Counted from the stretch's first letter, positions 16,706 to 25,171 are shown. The stretch: 64,000 nucleotides of DNA from Epilithonimonas sp. JDS (GCF_021261315.1 NZ_JAJSAX010000002.1:186001-250000), one strand, 5' to 3'. Notes: generated from the sequence alone by a model not told the origin. Numbers and translations: made by a program.

Positions 16706-17641
16706 TTATAAAAATTTAAGATTCACTTTCCCTTCCAGAAATTCGTCTGTATATATAATGATTGGCTTATCATTAATCAATAACTTGTTTCGGTAATGAG
16801 AACCGGCGAAACGGCTGTCAGAAACGGTGGCCTCTACTCCACTTTCGGCAATTTTTATTTGATGTGGGAAGTAATTGGTTTTCTTTAAATTCAATTGAGA
16901 CTTTTCTGCTTCCGTGAAAATATTGACTTCTCCAAGAAGCCTTGCAACGTAATCATTGTAAGGATTTTCGTAGGTTTCTTTCGGAGAATCATTTTGAATT
17001 AATCTTCCCTGCTGGAGAACCACAATGTTATCTGCCCAAGGTAAAACTTCTTCCAAATTGTGCGTTGAAATAATCAAACTGAGATTATTTTCTTTGACAT
17101 AATTAAAAAGCTTTTCCCTCAACTCAAATTTTCTGGAAAAATCCAAGTTGCTGAAAGGCTCATCCAACAAAAGCATTTTAGGAAGAACTGCCAAAGCCCT
17201 TGCAATCGCAACTCTTTGCTGTTGTCCGCCACTCAGATTCTTTGGAATCACTTTCGCAAATTCCGTCAAACCAACGACATCCAATAATTCTTCTACTTTC
17301 GCTTTTTTCTCTTTGAGATTGATGTTGGAAATGAATTTCCCGACGTTGTCATAAACGGTTCCGTACGGCATCAAATCGTAGTTTTGAGCTACAAATTTCA
17401 TTTGAGATTCACCTGGAACGAGATTGCCTTTTGGTCCAAATAGTTTTTCGCCTTCAAACAAAATGTCGCCACTTTGCCAATCAATCAAACCATAAATCAA
17501 ACTTAATAAAGTCGATTTTCCACAGCCACTTTCGCCAACCAAAGCGATGATTTGTCCTTCATCCACATTCAGATTAAGATTTTGAAACAATGGTTTATCG
17601 GTCTGATAATTGAAATACAGGTTTTTAACTTCTAACAACAT
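16706..17641 (-). CDS. ABC transporter ATP-binding protein (orphan, MalK/PotA-like)
   Basis: A 311-residue ABC ATPase with Walker A GESGCGKST (36-44), a Q-loop, the signature LSGGQQQR and Walker B LLLDEPF followed by a His switch (STHNLEEV). Residues beyond about 230 form a small TOBE-like extension, as in importer ATPases of the MalK/PotA/FbpC type. No permease or binding protein gene is adjacent, so it either energises a distant transporter or has another role. A -7 box lies only four bases before the ATG, which suggests a very short or absent leader. Confidence 0.92.
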   Translation of the reverse strand: MLLEVKNLYFNYQTDKPLFQNLNLNVDEGQIIALVGESGCGKSTLLSLIYGLIDWQSGDILFEGEKLFGPKGNLVPGESQMKFVAQNYDLMPYGTVYDNVGKFISNINLKEKKAKVEELLDVVGLTEFAKVIPKNLSGGQQQRVAIARALAVLPKMLLLDEPFSNLDFSRKFELREKLFNYVKENNLSLIISTHNLEEVLPWADNIVVLQQGRLIQNDSPKETYENPYNDYVARLLGEVNIFTEAEKSQLNLKKTNYFPHQIKIAESGVEATVSDSRFAGSHYRNKLLINDKPIIIYTDEFLEGKVNLKFL

Positions 17642-17645
17642 CTTG

Positions 17646-17653
17646 CAAAATTA
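17646..17653 (-). promoter_or_regulatory. -7 promoter box abutting the ABC ATPase start
   Basis: TAATTTTG on the minus strand matches TAnnTTTG. Only CAAG separates it from the ATG at 17641, so a transcript from this promoter would be leaderless or nearly so. Confidence 0.45.
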
Positions 17654-17724
17654 GTGGTTGAAATCGTAATAATTTTATTATTTTAGCAAAAACACAAATT
17701 TAGACATTATTTAAAAATTTCATT

Positions 17725-18384
17725 ATGAAAAAGACAACTTTAATCTCCGCCATTTTATTGATTTCCGCTTCGGTTTTCATTATTTCTTGTGGAAAAGACA
17801 AACCTGTGACCAGCGAAAGCAATGAAGTTTTGACAACATCCGACGGACAAGTTTATGTTGTGGATACGCTAAATAGTAAAGCGGAATGGAAAGGTTTCAA
17901 AGTTGTAAAGTCTGATAACACAAGCCACATTGGTAGCCTTAAGTTTGAGAGCGGCGAAGTGACCGTAAAAGACAAAAAACTGGAAAGCGGGCAATTTGTA
18001 TTGGCAATGAATTCACTTACAAACGAGGATTTGACCGATGCAGAATCGAACGGAAAACTTCTAGGACATTTGAAAAGTCCGGATTTCTTCGACACTGCCA
18101 AATTCCCGAATGCTTCCTACGAAATCACGAAAGTGACTGAAGCACCTTCCGGAAGCGACTACAACACTATTCTCGACGGAAATCTAACTTTAAAAGGTAT
18201 TACAAAACCATTCAGTTTTAACGCAAATGTAAAAGTTGACAAAGGAGAACTGATGATTGCTACAGAACCAAAGGACATCAACAGAGATGAATTCGGAATT
18301 AAATTCCAAATGCCAGCTGCGGAAGGATTGATTAAAAACGAAATCAACATTCAGGTGAAAATAAAAGCACTGGAAAAGAAATAA
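17725..18384 (+). CDS. YceI-family lipoprotein
   Basis: A 219-residue protein with a lipoprotein signal peptide (IISCGKD, Cys22). The mature part is a YceI-like lipocalin-type beta barrel: VYVVDTLNSKAEWKGFKV, HIGSLKFESGEVTV, HLKSPDFFDTAKFPNASYEI, DGNLTLKGITKPF and DRDEFGI-like INRDEFGI. YceI proteins bind isoprenoid or lipid ligands in a long pocket in the periplasm. It is divergent from the ABC ATPase gene and ends at its own terminator. Confidence 0.93.
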   Translation: MKKTTLISAILLISASVFIISCGKDKPVTSESNEVLTTSDGQVYVVDTLNSKAEWKGFKVVKSDNTSHIGSLKFESGEVTVKDKKLESGQFVLAMNSLTNEDLTDAESNGKLLGHLKSPDFFDTAKFPNASYEITKVTEAPSGSDYNTILDGNLTLKGITKPFSFNANVKVDKGELMIATEPKDINRDEFGIKFQMPAAEGLIKNEINIQVKIKALEKK

Positions 18385-18437
18385 TTTAAAGATTCTGGAA
18401 ACAAGACTTAAGAATCAGGATTTAGAATTAAAAATTG

Positions 18438-18468
18438 AAATCTGCTTTACAAAAAGGCAGATTTTTTT
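18438..18468 (+). terminator. Terminator of the YceI gene
   Basis: Arms AAATCTGC / GCAGATTT with an 11-base loop, followed by a T-run. It separates the YceI gene from pheS. Confidence 0.8.
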
Positions 18469-18480
18469 ATTTTAAAATCG

Positions 18481-18488
18481 TATTTTTG
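18481..18488 (+). promoter_or_regulatory. -7 promoter box for pheS
   Basis: TATTTTTG matches TAnnTTTG, 22 bases before the pheS ATG and just after the YceI terminator. Confidence 0.5.
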
Positions 18489-18510
18489 CAATCTATATTT
18501 TATATATACA

Positions 18511-19521
18511 ATGCTAGAGAAAATTGATGACCTATTGGTAGAAGTACAGAATTTCCAGTCCTCTGCCAAAGATGAAATAGAACAATTCCGACTGAAGTTC
18601 AATGGAAAAAAAGGAATCATGAATGATTTCTATGATTCTTTGAAGCAAATTCCCAATGAGCAGAAAAAAGATTTTGGACAGAAAATCAATATCTTAAGAA
18701 ACTCTGTGAATGAAAAACTGGAAGAATTAAAATTGGCTACAGAAAGCAAAATCATTCTTGAAAAGGAAGATCTTTCCAGACCTGCATTTCCTCTGGAACT
18801 TGGTTCCCGTCATCCAATCAATCTGGTTAAAAACAGAATCATCGAAATCTTTAAATCCATTGGTTTTGCCGTTGCAGACGGACCTGAGATCGAAGACGAC
18901 TGGCACAACTTCACTGCACTAAATCTTCCGGAATATCATCCAGCGAGAGATATGCAGGACACGTTTTTCATAGAGCAAAATCCGGATGTTTTACTGAGAA
19001 CGCACACGTCATCTGTTCAAATCCGATATATGGAGGAAAACGAGCCGCCGATGAGAATCTTGGCGCCTGGAAGGGTTTTCAGAAATGAGGCTGTTTCTTC
19101 ACGTTCGCATTGTATTTTCCATCAGATCGAAGGACTTTATATTGACGAAAATGTGAGTTTTGCAGACCTTAAACAAACCATTCAATTTTTTACGACGGAA
19201 CTTTTCGGAAAGTCGAAAATCAGAATGAGACCTTCTTACTTCCCTTTCACAGAGCCGAGTGCGGAAGTTGATGTTTATTGGGGATTGAACTCAGAAACCG
19301 ACTACAGAATCACAAAAGGAACTGGCTGGCTGGAAATTATGGGTTGCGGAATGGTAGATCCTGCAGTTCTTAAAAATGTAAATATCGACCCAGATAAATT
19401 CTCAGGCTATGCTTTCGGAATGGGAATTGAGAGAATCGTAATGCTGCTTTACCAAATGAGCGACATCCGAATGTTCTTCGAAAATGACGTGAGAATGCTG
19501 GAGCAATTCAAAAGTCTATAA
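18511..19521 (+). CDS. pheS: Phenylalanine--tRNA ligase alpha subunit
   Basis: A 336-residue class II synthetase subunit of standard length. An N-terminal coiled-coil arm binds tRNA (about 1-90). Then come motif 1-type LGSRHPI, LPEYHPARDMQDTFF, motif 2 GRVFRNEAVSSRSHCIFHQIEG (part: GRVFRNEAVSSRSH), the Phe-binding FPFTEPSAEVDVYW and motif 3 GFGMGIER-type AFGMGIERIVML. With PheT it charges tRNA-Phe. pheT is not adjacent, as is usual in Bacteroidota. It has its own -7 box and a strong terminator. Confidence 0.97.
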   Translation: MLEKIDDLLVEVQNFQSSAKDEIEQFRLKFNGKKGIMNDFYDSLKQIPNEQKKDFGQKINILRNSVNEKLEELKLATESKIILEKEDLSRPAFPLELGSRHPINLVKNRIIEIFKSIGFAVADGPEIEDDWHNFTALNLPEYHPARDMQDTFFIEQNPDVLLRTHTSSVQIRYMEENEPPMRILAPGRVFRNEAVSSRSHCIFHQIEGLYIDENVSFADLKQTIQFFTTELFGKSKIRMRPSYFPFTEPSAEVDVYWGLNSETDYRITKGTGWLEIMGCGMVDPAVLKNVNIDPDKFSGYAFGMGIERIVMLLYQMSDIRMFFENDVRMLEQFKSL

Positions 19522-19546
19522 AAAAAATAAGTCTTATATAAATCTG

Positions 19547-19578
19547 ATCCTGTGAAAAATTTTCACAGGATTTTGATT
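19547..19578 (+). terminator. Terminator of pheS
   Basis: A 25-base near-perfect palindrome starting ATCCTGTGAAA and ending TTTCACAGGAT, followed by TTTGATTT, 25 bases after the pheS stop. Confidence 0.8.
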
Positions 19579-19695
19579 TCTCTATTATACTGTAATAAAT
19601 TATTCCTATCTTCAACAGATTGTTTATTTTTACATAATATAAGATTATCATTCAACATTATTCATTTTAGAATAAACTTGAAAATAAAAAAACAC

Positions 19696-21414
19696 ATGAA
19701 ATCAAGATCACTGAATTTTAAATTAAGAAAATTCGTCCACTACTCGCTTATCCTCTGTATTTTGCTGATACAGATCATTATCGCCGCTTTTTTTTATAAT
19801 GAATTCAACAACAAAAAGAACCTGGCATTCATCGAGAATCAGCTGAAAGATGTCCATTCTTTGGAAAATCTGACAGAAAATTCCCGAAAAGAACTCATTA
19901 ATTCTCAGGATTATTTCCAAAAATATTTGATTACGGATGATAATAAATTTCTTGAGTCCTACTTTCAATCTGTCAATAAACTAAGTCAAAATCTCGACAG
20001 CATCAACGGCTATAAAGCAAAAAATCCGAAACTAAAATCCATTCTGATCACTCAGAAAAAAGATACGGCAGAACTGAAAAAATTAAAACTTTTGGTAGAT
20101 TCTACCTTTCAGTTTTCAACGAAATCGACTTTCAAAATGAGAGATGAACTGCCGAAATTTAAAAAATACGATTTCAATTATAACTTTGATAAATTTGACA
20201 TTCAGCAGCAGACATTCGCTGATACGATTGAGAAGAAAGGTCTGTTTGGACGTTTGGGAGATGCGATTGCAGGAAAAGTAAATGTCCAAAAAGAAAGCAC
20301 TGTCATCACTCTAAAAAATGGCAGAACCACCGATGCGTCAAAAATGAAATCGGAGCTTGACAGCCTGATGAGATCCATTAATAATCATTATTCCAAAGAA
20401 GTTCAAAAGATACAGGTCAACGTCACAAAAAACCAAAACAGCAATGGGAAGTTTTACAAAACTTTCAATAACATGCTGATTTACAGCAATGATCTGATGA
20501 ACATTTATGAAGTTGCGATCAAAGATTCCAAATCAGAATTGCAGAAAGAATTGGATCATCAAAATTCTATCAACAATAAAATCAGAATGTATCTTGTTTT
20601 GGGCGCGATGATACTGATGTTCATCGTCTCTATATTAATTATGTATTTCACCAGAATTGCATTTATTTATGAGAAAAAGCTGAATGCTGCTAATAAACAG
20701 ATCAAAGAAAATCTTAATTTCAAAAACAGAATTTTGGGAATGCTGAGTCACGAGCTGAGATCACCTCTTAAAATCATTGGGATCTTCATTAAAAGAATCA
20801 GTAAAAAAACAACTGACGAAACTGTACAGGATTATTTAAAATCCATTAGCTTCACAAATAATACATTATTGATGCAGGCTAATCAAATTCTGGAATACAC
20901 AAAAAATCAACAAGTCGAAAACAAACTGAACCCAGCCGTTTTCAATCTAGACAATGAAATCAATGCGATTCTCAGGTCTATTGAACCTTATATTGAGACT
21001 AGAAATAACAAATTTGTCATTAATAAAAATATAGATCCAAATATTGTAGTCTATTCCGACTGCACGAAAATTAATCAGATCTTTATGAATATTCTGGGCA
21101 ATGCGAATAAGTTTACTGAAAACGGACAAATTACAGTCAACACTTCTGCATCGCCAATCGATAACAATACAGTTTCATTAGTTACAGAAATAAAGGATTC
21201 CGGTGTTGGTATTTCTAAATCGGATCTGGAAAAGATCTTTGAACCTTATTACCAAGGGATTTTGTCCGAAGATGTGGAAAATCTGGGTGCCGGTTTGGGA
21301 CTGAGTCTTTGTAAGGAACTAGTAGAGTTATATAACGGAAAAATATCTGTGAACAGCGAACTAAACAAAGGAACTACAGTGAGTTTCACAATTAATTTAA
21401 AGATTAATAAATGA
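19696..21414 (+). CDS. Membrane sensor histidine kinase
   Basis: A 572-residue protein. Start 19696 is chosen because an upstream frame start at 19552 falls inside the pheS terminator. Membrane segment 1 spans about residues 14-34, a ~260-residue extracytoplasmic helical sensor region follows, and segment 2 lies near 300-325. The HisKA domain has MLSHELRSPLK with phosphoacceptor H352. The HATPase domain has an N box (NILGNANKFTENGQ), DSGVGIS and GAGLGLSLCKELVEL. The sensor domain is unfamiliar. The gene overlaps the LuxR-type regulator by four bases (ATGA), so they are a cognate pair. Confidence 0.93.
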   Translation: MKSRSLNFKLRKFVHYSLILCILLIQIIIAAFFYNEFNNKKNLAFIENQLKDVHSLENLTENSRKELINSQDYFQKYLITDDNKFLESYFQSVNKLSQNLDSINGYKAKNPKLKSILITQKKDTAELKKLKLLVDSTFQFSTKSTFKMRDELPKFKKYDFNYNFDKFDIQQQTFADTIEKKGLFGRLGDAIAGKVNVQKESTVITLKNGRTTDASKMKSELDSLMRSINNHYSKEVQKIQVNVTKNQNSNGKFYKTFNNMLIYSNDLMNIYEVAIKDSKSELQKELDHQNSINNKIRMYLVLGAMILMFIVSILIMYFTRIAFIYEKKLNAANKQIKENLNFKNRILGMLSHELRSPLKIIGIFIKRISKKTTDETVQDYLKSISFTNNTLLMQANQILEYTKNQQVENKLNPAVFNLDNEINAILRSIEPYIETRNNKFVINKNIDPNIVVYSDCTKINQIFMNILGNANKFTENGQITVNTSASPIDNNTVSLVTEIKDSGVGISKSDLEKIFEPYYQGILSEDVENLGAGLGLSLCKELVELYNGKISVNSELNKGTTVSFTINLKINK

Positions 21415-22052
21415 TTGAATTAAATCAAAAGATTACTTTTCTTTTAGCTGATGATCACAGCCTTATTCGCCAGGGCATTGTTTTCCTTTTGGAGGAGATG
21501 GACTTGGAATTTGCTGTTTTCCATGCTTCCAACTTGCAGCAAATATTGGAATCTGTAAAAATAAATCCAATTGAAATCGCAATTATAGACGCGCATTTTC
21601 CGGATGGCAACAGTTTGAATATCATCTCCGAAATCAAAAAAATAAATCCTGATCTAAAAATCCTAATATTTTCGGGCATTGATGAAAATATGCATTCACT
21701 GAAGTTCCTCAACGCAGGCGCAAACGGCTTTCTTAGCAAATTGAGCGAAGAAGAAGATGTGAAGAATGCCATTTTCGAAATGATAAACAAAGGAGAATAT
21801 ATTTCTCCCGCAACACAGGCTTTGCTTGTCAATTCTTTCAGAAACAGAAACCTGATCAATCCTCTTTTCTCATTGACAGAAAGAGAACGTGAAATTGCAG
21901 AAATGTATGCTGAAGGTCTTGGAAACCTCGAGATTGCCAATAAACTCGACATCAAACAAAATACGGTAAGCACGCTCAAAAAAAGAATTTTTGACAAACT
22001 GAAGATTGAGAATATCGTAGAATTGGTAGAATTGATGAAAGATCATTCTTAG
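21411..22052 (+). CDS. LuxR/NarL-family response regulator
   Basis: A 213-residue protein with a receiver domain (ADDHSLIRQG; phosphoacceptor D60 in IAIIDAHFPDG; conserved FSG and K-x regions, the latter reading FLSKLSEEED) and a C-terminal LuxR-type helix-turn-helix (LTEREREIAEMYAEGLGN and IKQNTVSTLKKRIFDKL). Translation is coupled to the sensor kinase by the ATGA overlap. The conserved K is followed by L rather than P or the more usual residue. Target genes unknown. Confidence 0.94.
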   Translation: MIELNQKITFLLADDHSLIRQGIVFLLEEMDLEFAVFHASNLQQILESVKINPIEIAIIDAHFPDGNSLNIISEIKKINPDLKILIFSGIDENMHSLKFLNAGANGFLSKLSEEEDVKNAIFEMINKGEYISPATQALLVNSFRNRNLINPLFSLTEREREIAEMYAEGLGNLEIANKLDIKQNTVSTLKKRIFDKLKIENIVELVELMKDHS

Positions 22053-22082
22053 CTGAGTCATTCAATATTCCTCATAAACAAG

Positions 22083-22109
22083 GCTGATTTTAGAAAATCA
22101 GCTTTTTTT
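22083..22109 (+). terminator. Terminator of the sensor/regulator operon
   Basis: Arms GCTGATTTT / AAAATCAGC, then T7, 30 bases after the regulator stop. Confidence 0.85.
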
Positions 22110-22393
22110 GTAGATAAATATCTACAGACGCAGCGATATATATCGAAATGATTTAGGATAATTTTATTGTGGATGTTGGTATTTTTGTACCAAGATAATC
22201 GACAATAAAAACACAAAGAAAATAAGATTTGATATTTGGTTCTTGAAACACAAATGGTGAAGCGCAAATTATCAAAGATTCTAAAGATACAAATGATGGA
22301 ATCCGGTGTTAAAATACAATTATTGTAAAAACACCAAAGAAAGGGCAAAAACACAAATAAAGACCTTTAAAACACAAATGCAAATTCCACTAT
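22110..22393. other. Gene-free stretch with ACACAAA motifs, possible small RNA
   Basis: No credible coding frame. The motif ACACAAA recurs at least four times on the plus strand, several times inside AAACACAAAT. The stretch is bounded by the regulator terminator on the left and by a second, unassigned terminator-type hairpin on the right (22394-22436), so a short non-coding transcript is possible. Confidence 0.35.
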
Positions 22394-22436
22394 CATAATT
22401 ACAGTTTCGTACAGAATCTGTAATTATGTTTTTTTC
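22394..22436 (+). terminator. Orphan terminator-type hairpin
   Basis: Perfect 11-bp arms CATAATTACAG / CTGTAATTATG with a 13-base loop, followed by T8. No gene ends nearby on the plus strand. It could end a small RNA encoded in the preceding 280 bases. Confidence 0.7.
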
Positions 22437-22575
22437 AGTCTTGAAGCTTTTTTGTGTAATCATTTTTAAAATAGATTTCATTAAAAACAAAATCAGAAAT
22501 CAATTAATAAAATCAATTTAATTTTTGAATAAAATTCATTTTATTTTTATAGATTTATACAAACACAAATGAGCA

Positions 22576-23052
22576 ATGAAAATCAACAATCGAAAAGAGA
22601 TCGCGACAGCGATGTACGGCTTCCTACTACTAATTTTTCTGGATCTTCTATTCTTAATCTTCGCCAGACAATTCATTAATATTCGGCAATCAAGTGTTTA
22701 TGTTATCTTTTTGGTCATTTTTGTTTTCTTTGTTTGGAAAATAATGACATTGAAAATTTTTTCTCTGGAAGTTTCCGAACATATTTTTTCGGTCAAATAC
22801 AGCCATCCATTATTTCGCTCCAGACAGCCAGCTTTGGAAGTACCAATTGAAAAGGTCATTTCCCTAAAAACAGAAAAAGGCATTATAACCTATATTTTAG
22901 TAATCAGTATCAATACAAAAAGAGGCATCAGAAACTTCTATTATAAGATTGGACAGTTGCCTGAAAATCAGTTTGATAAATTTAAAAATACTATGGATCT
23001 TGTAAAAACATCATACATCAATCAGAGATCTACTTTAAGTAATCCATATTAG
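22576..23052 (+). CDS. Small membrane protein with PH-like domain
   Basis: A 158-residue protein with two hydrophobic segments (about residues 13-33 and 39-59) and a C-terminal ~90-residue beta-rich domain (FSLEVSEHIFSVKYSHP, VPIEKVISLKTEKG). The architecture resembles bacterial PH-domain membrane proteins, like the protein at 8195-8716, but the two are not clearly homologous. It is monocistronic between an orphan hairpin and a strong terminator. Function unknown. Confidence 0.75.
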   Translation: MKINNRKEIATAMYGFLLLIFLDLLFLIFARQFINIRQSSVYVIFLVIFVFFVWKIMTLKIFSLEVSEHIFSVKYSHPLFRSRQPALEVPIEKVISLKTEKGIITYILVISINTKRGIRNFYYKIGQLPENQFDKFKNTMDLVKTSYINQRSTLSNPY

Positions 23053-23069
23053 TAATTATTAGTTTGTAA

Positions 23070-23113
23070 GAAACTCCCATAAATGAATTTTTATGGGAGT
23101 TTCTGTTTTTTAT
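23070..23113 (+). terminator. Terminator of the small membrane protein gene
   Basis: Arms GAAACTCCCATAAA / TTTATGGGAGTTTC, 14 bp perfect, followed by TGTTTTTTAT. Confidence 0.85.
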
Positions 23114-23208
23114 CACACGAAAAATTACATATCCTAGATCAATTCCTGTCGCATTCTGTTTTTCTAATTTTGAAAAATAAATAATTGCTAACTTTAAAAA
23201 AATAAAAT

Positions 23209-23526
23209 ATGAAAACTGAATTCGAATCTATTCCGCTTGCAAAAAATGAATCTAAAAAACGTTTCGAAATAGAAGTTGACGGTCATTTTGCCTTTATCAA
23301 TTACGGAGAAACTGACAATCAGATTGCCTTAGTTCATACAGAAGCCGAACCAGAATTGGCAGGAACCGGCGCAGCAGCAGCTGTGGTTGAAAAAACTTTG
23401 TTGTTCATAAAAGAAAGTGGCAAAAAGCTGTTGCCATTCTGCCCGTACGTTTTTGCATTCATCAAGAAACATCCGGAATGGAAAGCGATTGTAGATGAAA
23501 AATTTGGGGCTTACGATAAACTTTAA
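23209..23526 (+). CDS. Short GNAT-like N-acetyltransferase (YjdJ type)
   Basis: A 105-residue minimal GNAT protein. It has RFEIEVDGHFAFINY, HTEAEPELAGTGAAAAVVEKTL (acetyl-CoA loop, here GTGAAAA) and the C-terminal LPFCPYVFAFIKKHPEW, which is typical of the YjdJ/COG2388 short family. The substrate is unknown. It opens a tightly packed five-gene operon; the next gene starts 11 bases later. A second member of the family closes the operon. Confidence 0.9.
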   Translation: MKTEFESIPLAKNESKKRFEIEVDGHFAFINYGETDNQIALVHTEAEPELAGTGAAAAVVEKTLLFIKESGKKLLPFCPYVFAFIKKHPEWKAIVDEKFGAYDKL

Positions 23527-23537
23527 AATTTCAAACT

Positions 23538-24065
23538 ATGAAAATATTTGCATTTGCAGGAAGCAACTCTTCCACGTCTATTAATAAGGAATTGGTAAAA
23601 TTTGTTCTGAAAAGTTTTCCGAGTGATGAAGTTAATCTGATCGATCTTAATGATTATCTGATGCCCGTTTTCTCTGTAGATCTTGAGAAAAAAGGATTTC
23701 CGGAAGAAGCCTATAAATTTCTAAAAAACATAGAAGAATCTGACATCATCATTTGTTCTCTGGCGGAAAACAACCGTTCCTACAGCGCAGCTTTCAAGAA
23801 TATTTTTGATTGGGCTTCCAGAATCAATGTGAAAGTTTTCGAGGATAAACCAATGTTCCTGATGACGACTTCGCCAGGCGGATACGGCGGTGGAAATGTG
23901 ATGGCAGAAGCGTCAAAATTCTTTCCGCAGTTTGGTGCAGACATCAAGGAAACTTTTTCACTTTCTAAGTTTTATGAAAATTTTGATTTAGAAAACGGAA
24001 TTGTGGAACCGGAATTACTGAAAACAATCCATTCGAAAATTGAAAACTTTAAAAATCAAATATAA
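23538..24065 (+). CDS. NADPH-dependent FMN reductase-like oxidoreductase
   Basis: A 175-residue flavodoxin-fold protein. The FMN phosphate loop is FAGSNSSTSINKELV at the N-terminus, followed by YLMPVFSVDLE and the conserved ICSLAENNRSYSAAFKNIFDW, where family members usually carry PEYNxSxxxxLKNxxDW. The loop TSPGGYGGGNVM contacts the flavin. It probably reduces quinones, azo or nitro compounds or supplies FMNH2. The stop is directly followed by the ATG of the YjdI-like gene. Confidence 0.92.
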   Translation: MKIFAFAGSNSSTSINKELVKFVLKSFPSDEVNLIDLNDYLMPVFSVDLEKKGFPEEAYKFLKNIEESDIIICSLAENNRSYSAAFKNIFDWASRINVKVFEDKPMFLMTTSPGGYGGGNVMAEASKFFPQFGADIKETFSLSKFYENFDLENGIVEPELLKTIHSKIENFKNQI

Positions 24066-24278
24066 ATGGACACTCACGAATATAACGCAGGCGAAATCAC
24101 CATACTTTGGAAACCGAAAGTCTGCATCCACGCAGGTGTTTGCGTAAAAATGCTTCCGAAAGTTTATAATCCAAAAGAAAGACCTTGGATCAAAACAGAA
24201 AATGCAACCGCTGAAGAACTGAAAAATCAAATTGAAAAATGTCCGTCTGGCGCATTAAGCTACAAATTAAATTCATAA
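24066..24278 (+). CDS. YjdI-like small iron-sulfur protein (Fer4_19 family)
   Basis: A 70-residue protein. VCIHAGVCVKMLPKVYN and KERPWIK followed by KCPSGALSY are the signature of the YjdI/Fer4_19 family. It has only three cysteines (20, 26, 59) with His22 in the first loop, so the cluster is either completed by His22 or another ligand or is incomplete. It starts at the base after the FMN reductase stop. The likely role is an electron carrier between the flavoprotein and a partner of this operon. Confidence 0.92.
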   Translation: MDTHEYNAGEITILWKPKVCIHAGVCVKMLPKVYNPKERPWIKTENATAEELKNQIEKCPSGALSYKLNS

Positions 24279-24280
24279 AA

Positions 24281-24676
24281 ATGGGAGTCAAAGTAAAAGC
24301 AACACTTGGAACCGAAAAATATTACACAGAAGTAATTGCTGGTGAAAACAGACTCATTACCGATGAACCTGTGGATAAAGGCGGAGGGAACAAAGGCTTC
24401 AATCCATTCGAAATTCTTGCAACATCTCTGGCAAGCTGCACAGCTGCAACGCTTAGAATGTACATCGACAGAAAAGGCTGGGATATTCCCGTGATCAATG
24501 TAGAAGTGGATTTGGAAAATTTTCCGCAGACAAAAATGGCGCAGTTCTGCAGAGTAATTGATTTTGGAACAACGGAGATCAGCGAAGAAATAAAGGACAG
24601 ACTTTTCAAAATTGCTGATGCGTGTCCCATCCATAAAATATTGACAAACAATATAGAAATCTTAACTAAAATCTAA
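24281..24676 (+). CDS. OsmC-family thiol peroxidase-like protein
   Basis: A 131-residue protein. An upstream in-frame ATG at 24239 lies within the YjdI-like gene; 24281 is preferred because it starts the family's first strand (MGVKVKATLG). The redox pair is C53 (LASCTAATLRMY) and C115 (DACPIHKIL), as in OsmC/Ohr proteins that reduce organic hydroperoxides. NPFEILATSLASC is the canonical helix. The gene is two bases after the YjdI stop, in the middle of the redox operon. Confidence 0.93.
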   Translation: MGVKVKATLGTEKYYTEVIAGENRLITDEPVDKGGGNKGFNPFEILATSLASCTAATLRMYIDRKGWDIPVINVEVDLENFPQTKMAQFCRVIDFGTTEISEEIKDRLFKIADACPIHKILTNNIEILTKI

Positions 24677-24681
24677 ATAAA

Positions 24682-24963
24682 ATGCTGGAAATAAAACAAA
24701 ATAATAAAGAAACAAAAGGCGAATTCGTAGCTTTTCTTGATGGGAAACAAGCCGGATTGATGACATATTCCTGGGCTGGAGCAGACAAATTCATCATTGA
24801 TCATACTGAAGTAGAACCTGAATATAACGGGAAAGGCGTTGGGAAAGAATTGGTTTATAAAGCTGTAGAATTTGCAAGAGAAAATAATTTGAAAATCATT
24901 CCGCTTTGTCCTTTTGCGACAGCGACTTTTAAAAAGAATGAAGAGATCAGAGATGTTTTGTAA
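24682..24963 (+). CDS. Short GNAT-like N-acetyltransferase (YjdJ type)
   Basis: A 93-residue minimal GNAT with AGADKFIIDHTEVEPEYNG, the acetyl-CoA loop GKGVGKELVYKAVEFAREN, and IIPLCPFATATFKKNEE. It is a paralog of the first gene of the operon and closer to E. coli YjdJ in its KGVGKELV loop. It begins five bases after the OsmC stop and is followed by a terminator. Two members in one operon is unusual. Confidence 0.92.
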   Translation: MLEIKQNNKETKGEFVAFLDGKQAGLMTYSWAGADKFIIDHTEVEPEYNGKGVGKELVYKAVEFARENNLKIIPLCPFATATFKKNEEIRDVL

Positions 24964-24994
24964 TTATAAATGATAAATTATAAGTTGATGATAA

Positions 24995-25033
24995 AAATCC
25001 ATTTCAAGAAAATTTGAAATGGATTTCTTTTTT
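24995..25033 (+). terminator. Terminator of the redox operon
   Basis: Perfect 12-bp arms AAATCCATTTCA / TGAAATGGATTT, loop of 8 bases, then CTTTTTT. Confidence 0.85.
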
Positions 25034-25050
25034 AAATATGAATTGAATCC

Positions 25051-25138
25051 GCAGCCCGACTTGAACGAAAATCCTTTTTGCGGTTGGAAAAGCGAGGGCA
25101 AAAAGATTGGGAGTGGAAGGCGGATAAAGCTGCCCAAA
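25051..25138. repeat. Dispersed repeat, copy A
   Basis: The stretch starts GCAGCCCGACTTGAACG and ends with GGGAGTGGAAGGCGGATAA then AGCTGCCCAAA. A related copy lies at 46804-46872 with the same ends and a shorter, different middle. It is richer in G+C than its surroundings. No coding potential. Confidence 0.65.
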
Positions 25139-25171
25139 CCTAACAAAGTGGTTCGACGAAGTCAAATTATT

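Noticed and set aside
19552-19695. N-terminal extension of the sensor kinase
   Set aside because: It would start inside the pheS terminator; the ATG at 19696 gives a normal membrane-segment start.
21455-21997. 180-codon minus-strand frame inside the LuxR-type regulator
   Set aside because: The plus-strand frame has all receiver and helix-turn-helix motifs; the antisense one is a shadow.
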